Below are positions 62,812-64,000 of a DNA stretch of 64,000 nt, piece by piece. Location of the stretch: positions 11,991,918 through 12,055,917 of the forward strand of contig NC_092091.1 of the NCBI RefSeq assembly GCF_045679555.1. The letters run 5' to 3'. Numbering within the stretch: the first letter of the stretch is position 1; every line of letters begins with the position of its first letter. The notes beneath the pieces are model-generated. The model had not been told where the DNA came from. It saw only the letters and a list, made by a program, of their open reading frames with translations, and did no database searches. The translations under genes and the position numbers were made by a program. Source of the stretch: Salvelinus alpinus. Its lineage: Eukaryota; Chordata; Actinopteri; Salmoniformes; Salmonidae.

Positions 62812-62812
62812 C
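62345..62812. repeat. Polypurine (GGGA/GA)n tract
   Basis: Nearly 470 bp with almost only A and G on the plus strand, from gggaggagg/gggagagag steps to a perfect (GA)n at 62787-62811. It separates the dennd5b promoter from a LINE fragment. Large apparent reading frames on both strands (Glu/Arg/Gly-rich and Ser/Leu/Pro-rich) are composition effects. Confidence 0.95.
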
Positions 62813-64000
62813 CCCAAAAGGCCTGTGGTGTTGATGGTATCCTCAATGAAATGATCAAATATACAGACAACAAATTCCAATTGGCTATACTAAAACTCTT
62901 TAACATCATTCTTAGCTCTGGCATGTTCCCCAATATTTGGAACCAAGGACTGATCACCCCAATCCACAAAAGTGGAGACAAATTTGACCCCAATAACTAC
63001 CGTGGGATATATGTCAACAGCAACCTTGGGAAAGTCCTCTGCATTATCATTAACAGCAGACTCATACATTTCCTCAGTGAAAAAAATGTACTGAGCAAAT
63101 GTCAAATTGGCTTTTTTCCAAATGATTGTATGACAGACCATGTATTTTCCCCCCTCACACCCTAATTGACAAACAAACAAACAAACAAACCAAAACAAAG
63201 GCAAAGTCTTCTCATGCTTTGTTGATTTCAAAAAAGCCTTCGACTCAATTTGGCATGAGGGTCTGCTATACAAATTGATGGAAAGTGGTGTTGGGGGAAA
63301 AACATACGATATTATAAAATCCATGTACGCAAACAACAAGTGTGCGGTTAAAATAGGCAAAAAAACACACACATTTATTCCCACAGGGCTGTGGGGTGAG
63401 ACAGGGATGTAGCTTAAGCCCCACCCTCTTCAACATATATATCAACGAATTGGCGAGGACACTAGAAAAGTCCGCAGCACCCGGGCCTCACCCGACTAGA
63501 ATCTGAAGTCAAATGTCTACTGTTTGCTGATGATCTGGTGCTTCTGTCACCAACCAAGGAGGGCCTACTACAGCAGCATCTAGATCTTCTGCACAGATTC
63601 TGCCAGACCTGGGCCCTGACAGTAAATCTCAGTAAGACCAAAATAATGGTGTTCCAAAAAAGGTCTAGTCGCCTGGGCCACAAATACAAATTCCACCTAG
63701 ACACCGTTGCCCTTGAGCACACAAAAAAACGATACATACCTTGGTCTAAACATCACAGGTAACTTCCACAAAGCTGTGAACGATCTGAGAGACAAGGCAA
63801 GAAGGGCATTTTATGCCATCAAAAGGAACATACAATTCGACCAATTAGGATCTGGCCAAAAATACTTGAATCAGTTATAGAACACATTGCCCTTTATGGT
63901 TGTGAGGTCTGAGGTCCGCTCACCAACTAAGAATTCATAAAATGGGACAAAGACCAAATTAAGACTCTGCATGCAGAATTCTGCAAAAATATCCTCTGTG
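62813..64000 (+). mobile_element. LINE reverse transcriptase fragment, runs off the window
   Basis: The plus strand encodes RT blocks in order: KACGVDGILNEMIKY and LFNIILSSGMFPNIWNQGLI with TPIHKSGDKFDPNNYRGI (62820-63010), IINSRLIHFLSEKNVLSKCQ (about 63050-63110), CFVDFKKAFDSIWHEGLLYK (motif A, about 63213), and CLLFADDLVLLSPTKEGL (motif C with FADD, about 63510), then LDLLHRFCQTWALTVNLSKT. Frameshifts and stops separate the blocks. The endonuclease part that should precede is absent, its place being taken by the purine tract. The clade is not certain from reading alone; it is a jockey/I/L2-type non-LTR element. Confidence 0.85.

Noticed and set aside
62293-63165. 290-codon frame joining Glu/Arg/Gly repeats to a reverse transcriptase
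   Set aside because: The first part is the purine tract and the second a LINE fragment; the fusion frame is accidental.

Overview
This is teleost nuclear DNA, almost certainly from a salmonid (Salmo, Oncorhynchus or Salvelinus type). The main evidence is the repeat content: several salmonid Tc1/mariner families including a Sleeping Beauty relative, HpaI-type SINE tails carrying a GTTAAC site, other tRNA-derived SINEs, an L2-like LINE tail and many minisatellites. Genes have short exons and repeat-filled introns. I reconstructed gene models by hand from splice sites, reading frame and remembered vertebrate protein sequences; no search was run.

Four genes are visible, all on the minus strand, so the window reads right to left. 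dennd5b (24077-61947, 21 coding exons, 1264 aa, no breaks in frame) has its promoter near 61950-62300. It is followed by sinhcaf/fam60a (14896-19465 coding, 261 aa, untranslated first exon near 21457) and kxd1 (8124-11039 coding, 187 aa, untranslated first exon near 11497). A C2H2 zinc-finger gene of a salmonid multicopy type (1645-2941) sits at the left, with a decayed relative beside it at 670-1250. SINHCAF and DENND5B are also neighbours on human chromosome 12p, which supports both calls.

Layout: 1-3000 zinc-finger locus; 3000-8000 degraded transposon territory ending in a Tc1-like element; 8000-11640 kxd1; 11990-21720 sinhcaf with a roughly 2.9 kb 3' UTR; 21.7-24.1 kb the 3' flank of dennd5b; 24.1-62 kb dennd5b, whose 9.7 kb first intron is packed with minisatellites; 62.3-62.8 kb a purine tract just upstream of dennd5b; 62.8-64 kb a LINE reverse transcriptase fragment running off the window.

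The genes do not form a pathway. kxd1 encodes a BORC subunit (lysosome positioning), dennd5b a Rab exchange factor-type membrane trafficking protein, and sinhcaf a SIN3-HDAC chromatin subunit. No new multi-gene system is apparent. The observations most worth checking concern RNA processing: a dennd5b intron with GU repeats at its 5' end and AC repeats at its 3' end; a TG-tract 3' splice site next to a complementary repeat; three Tc1-type elements each lying within about 30 nt of a 5' splice site; and a minisatellite that overlaps the kxd1 stop codon.
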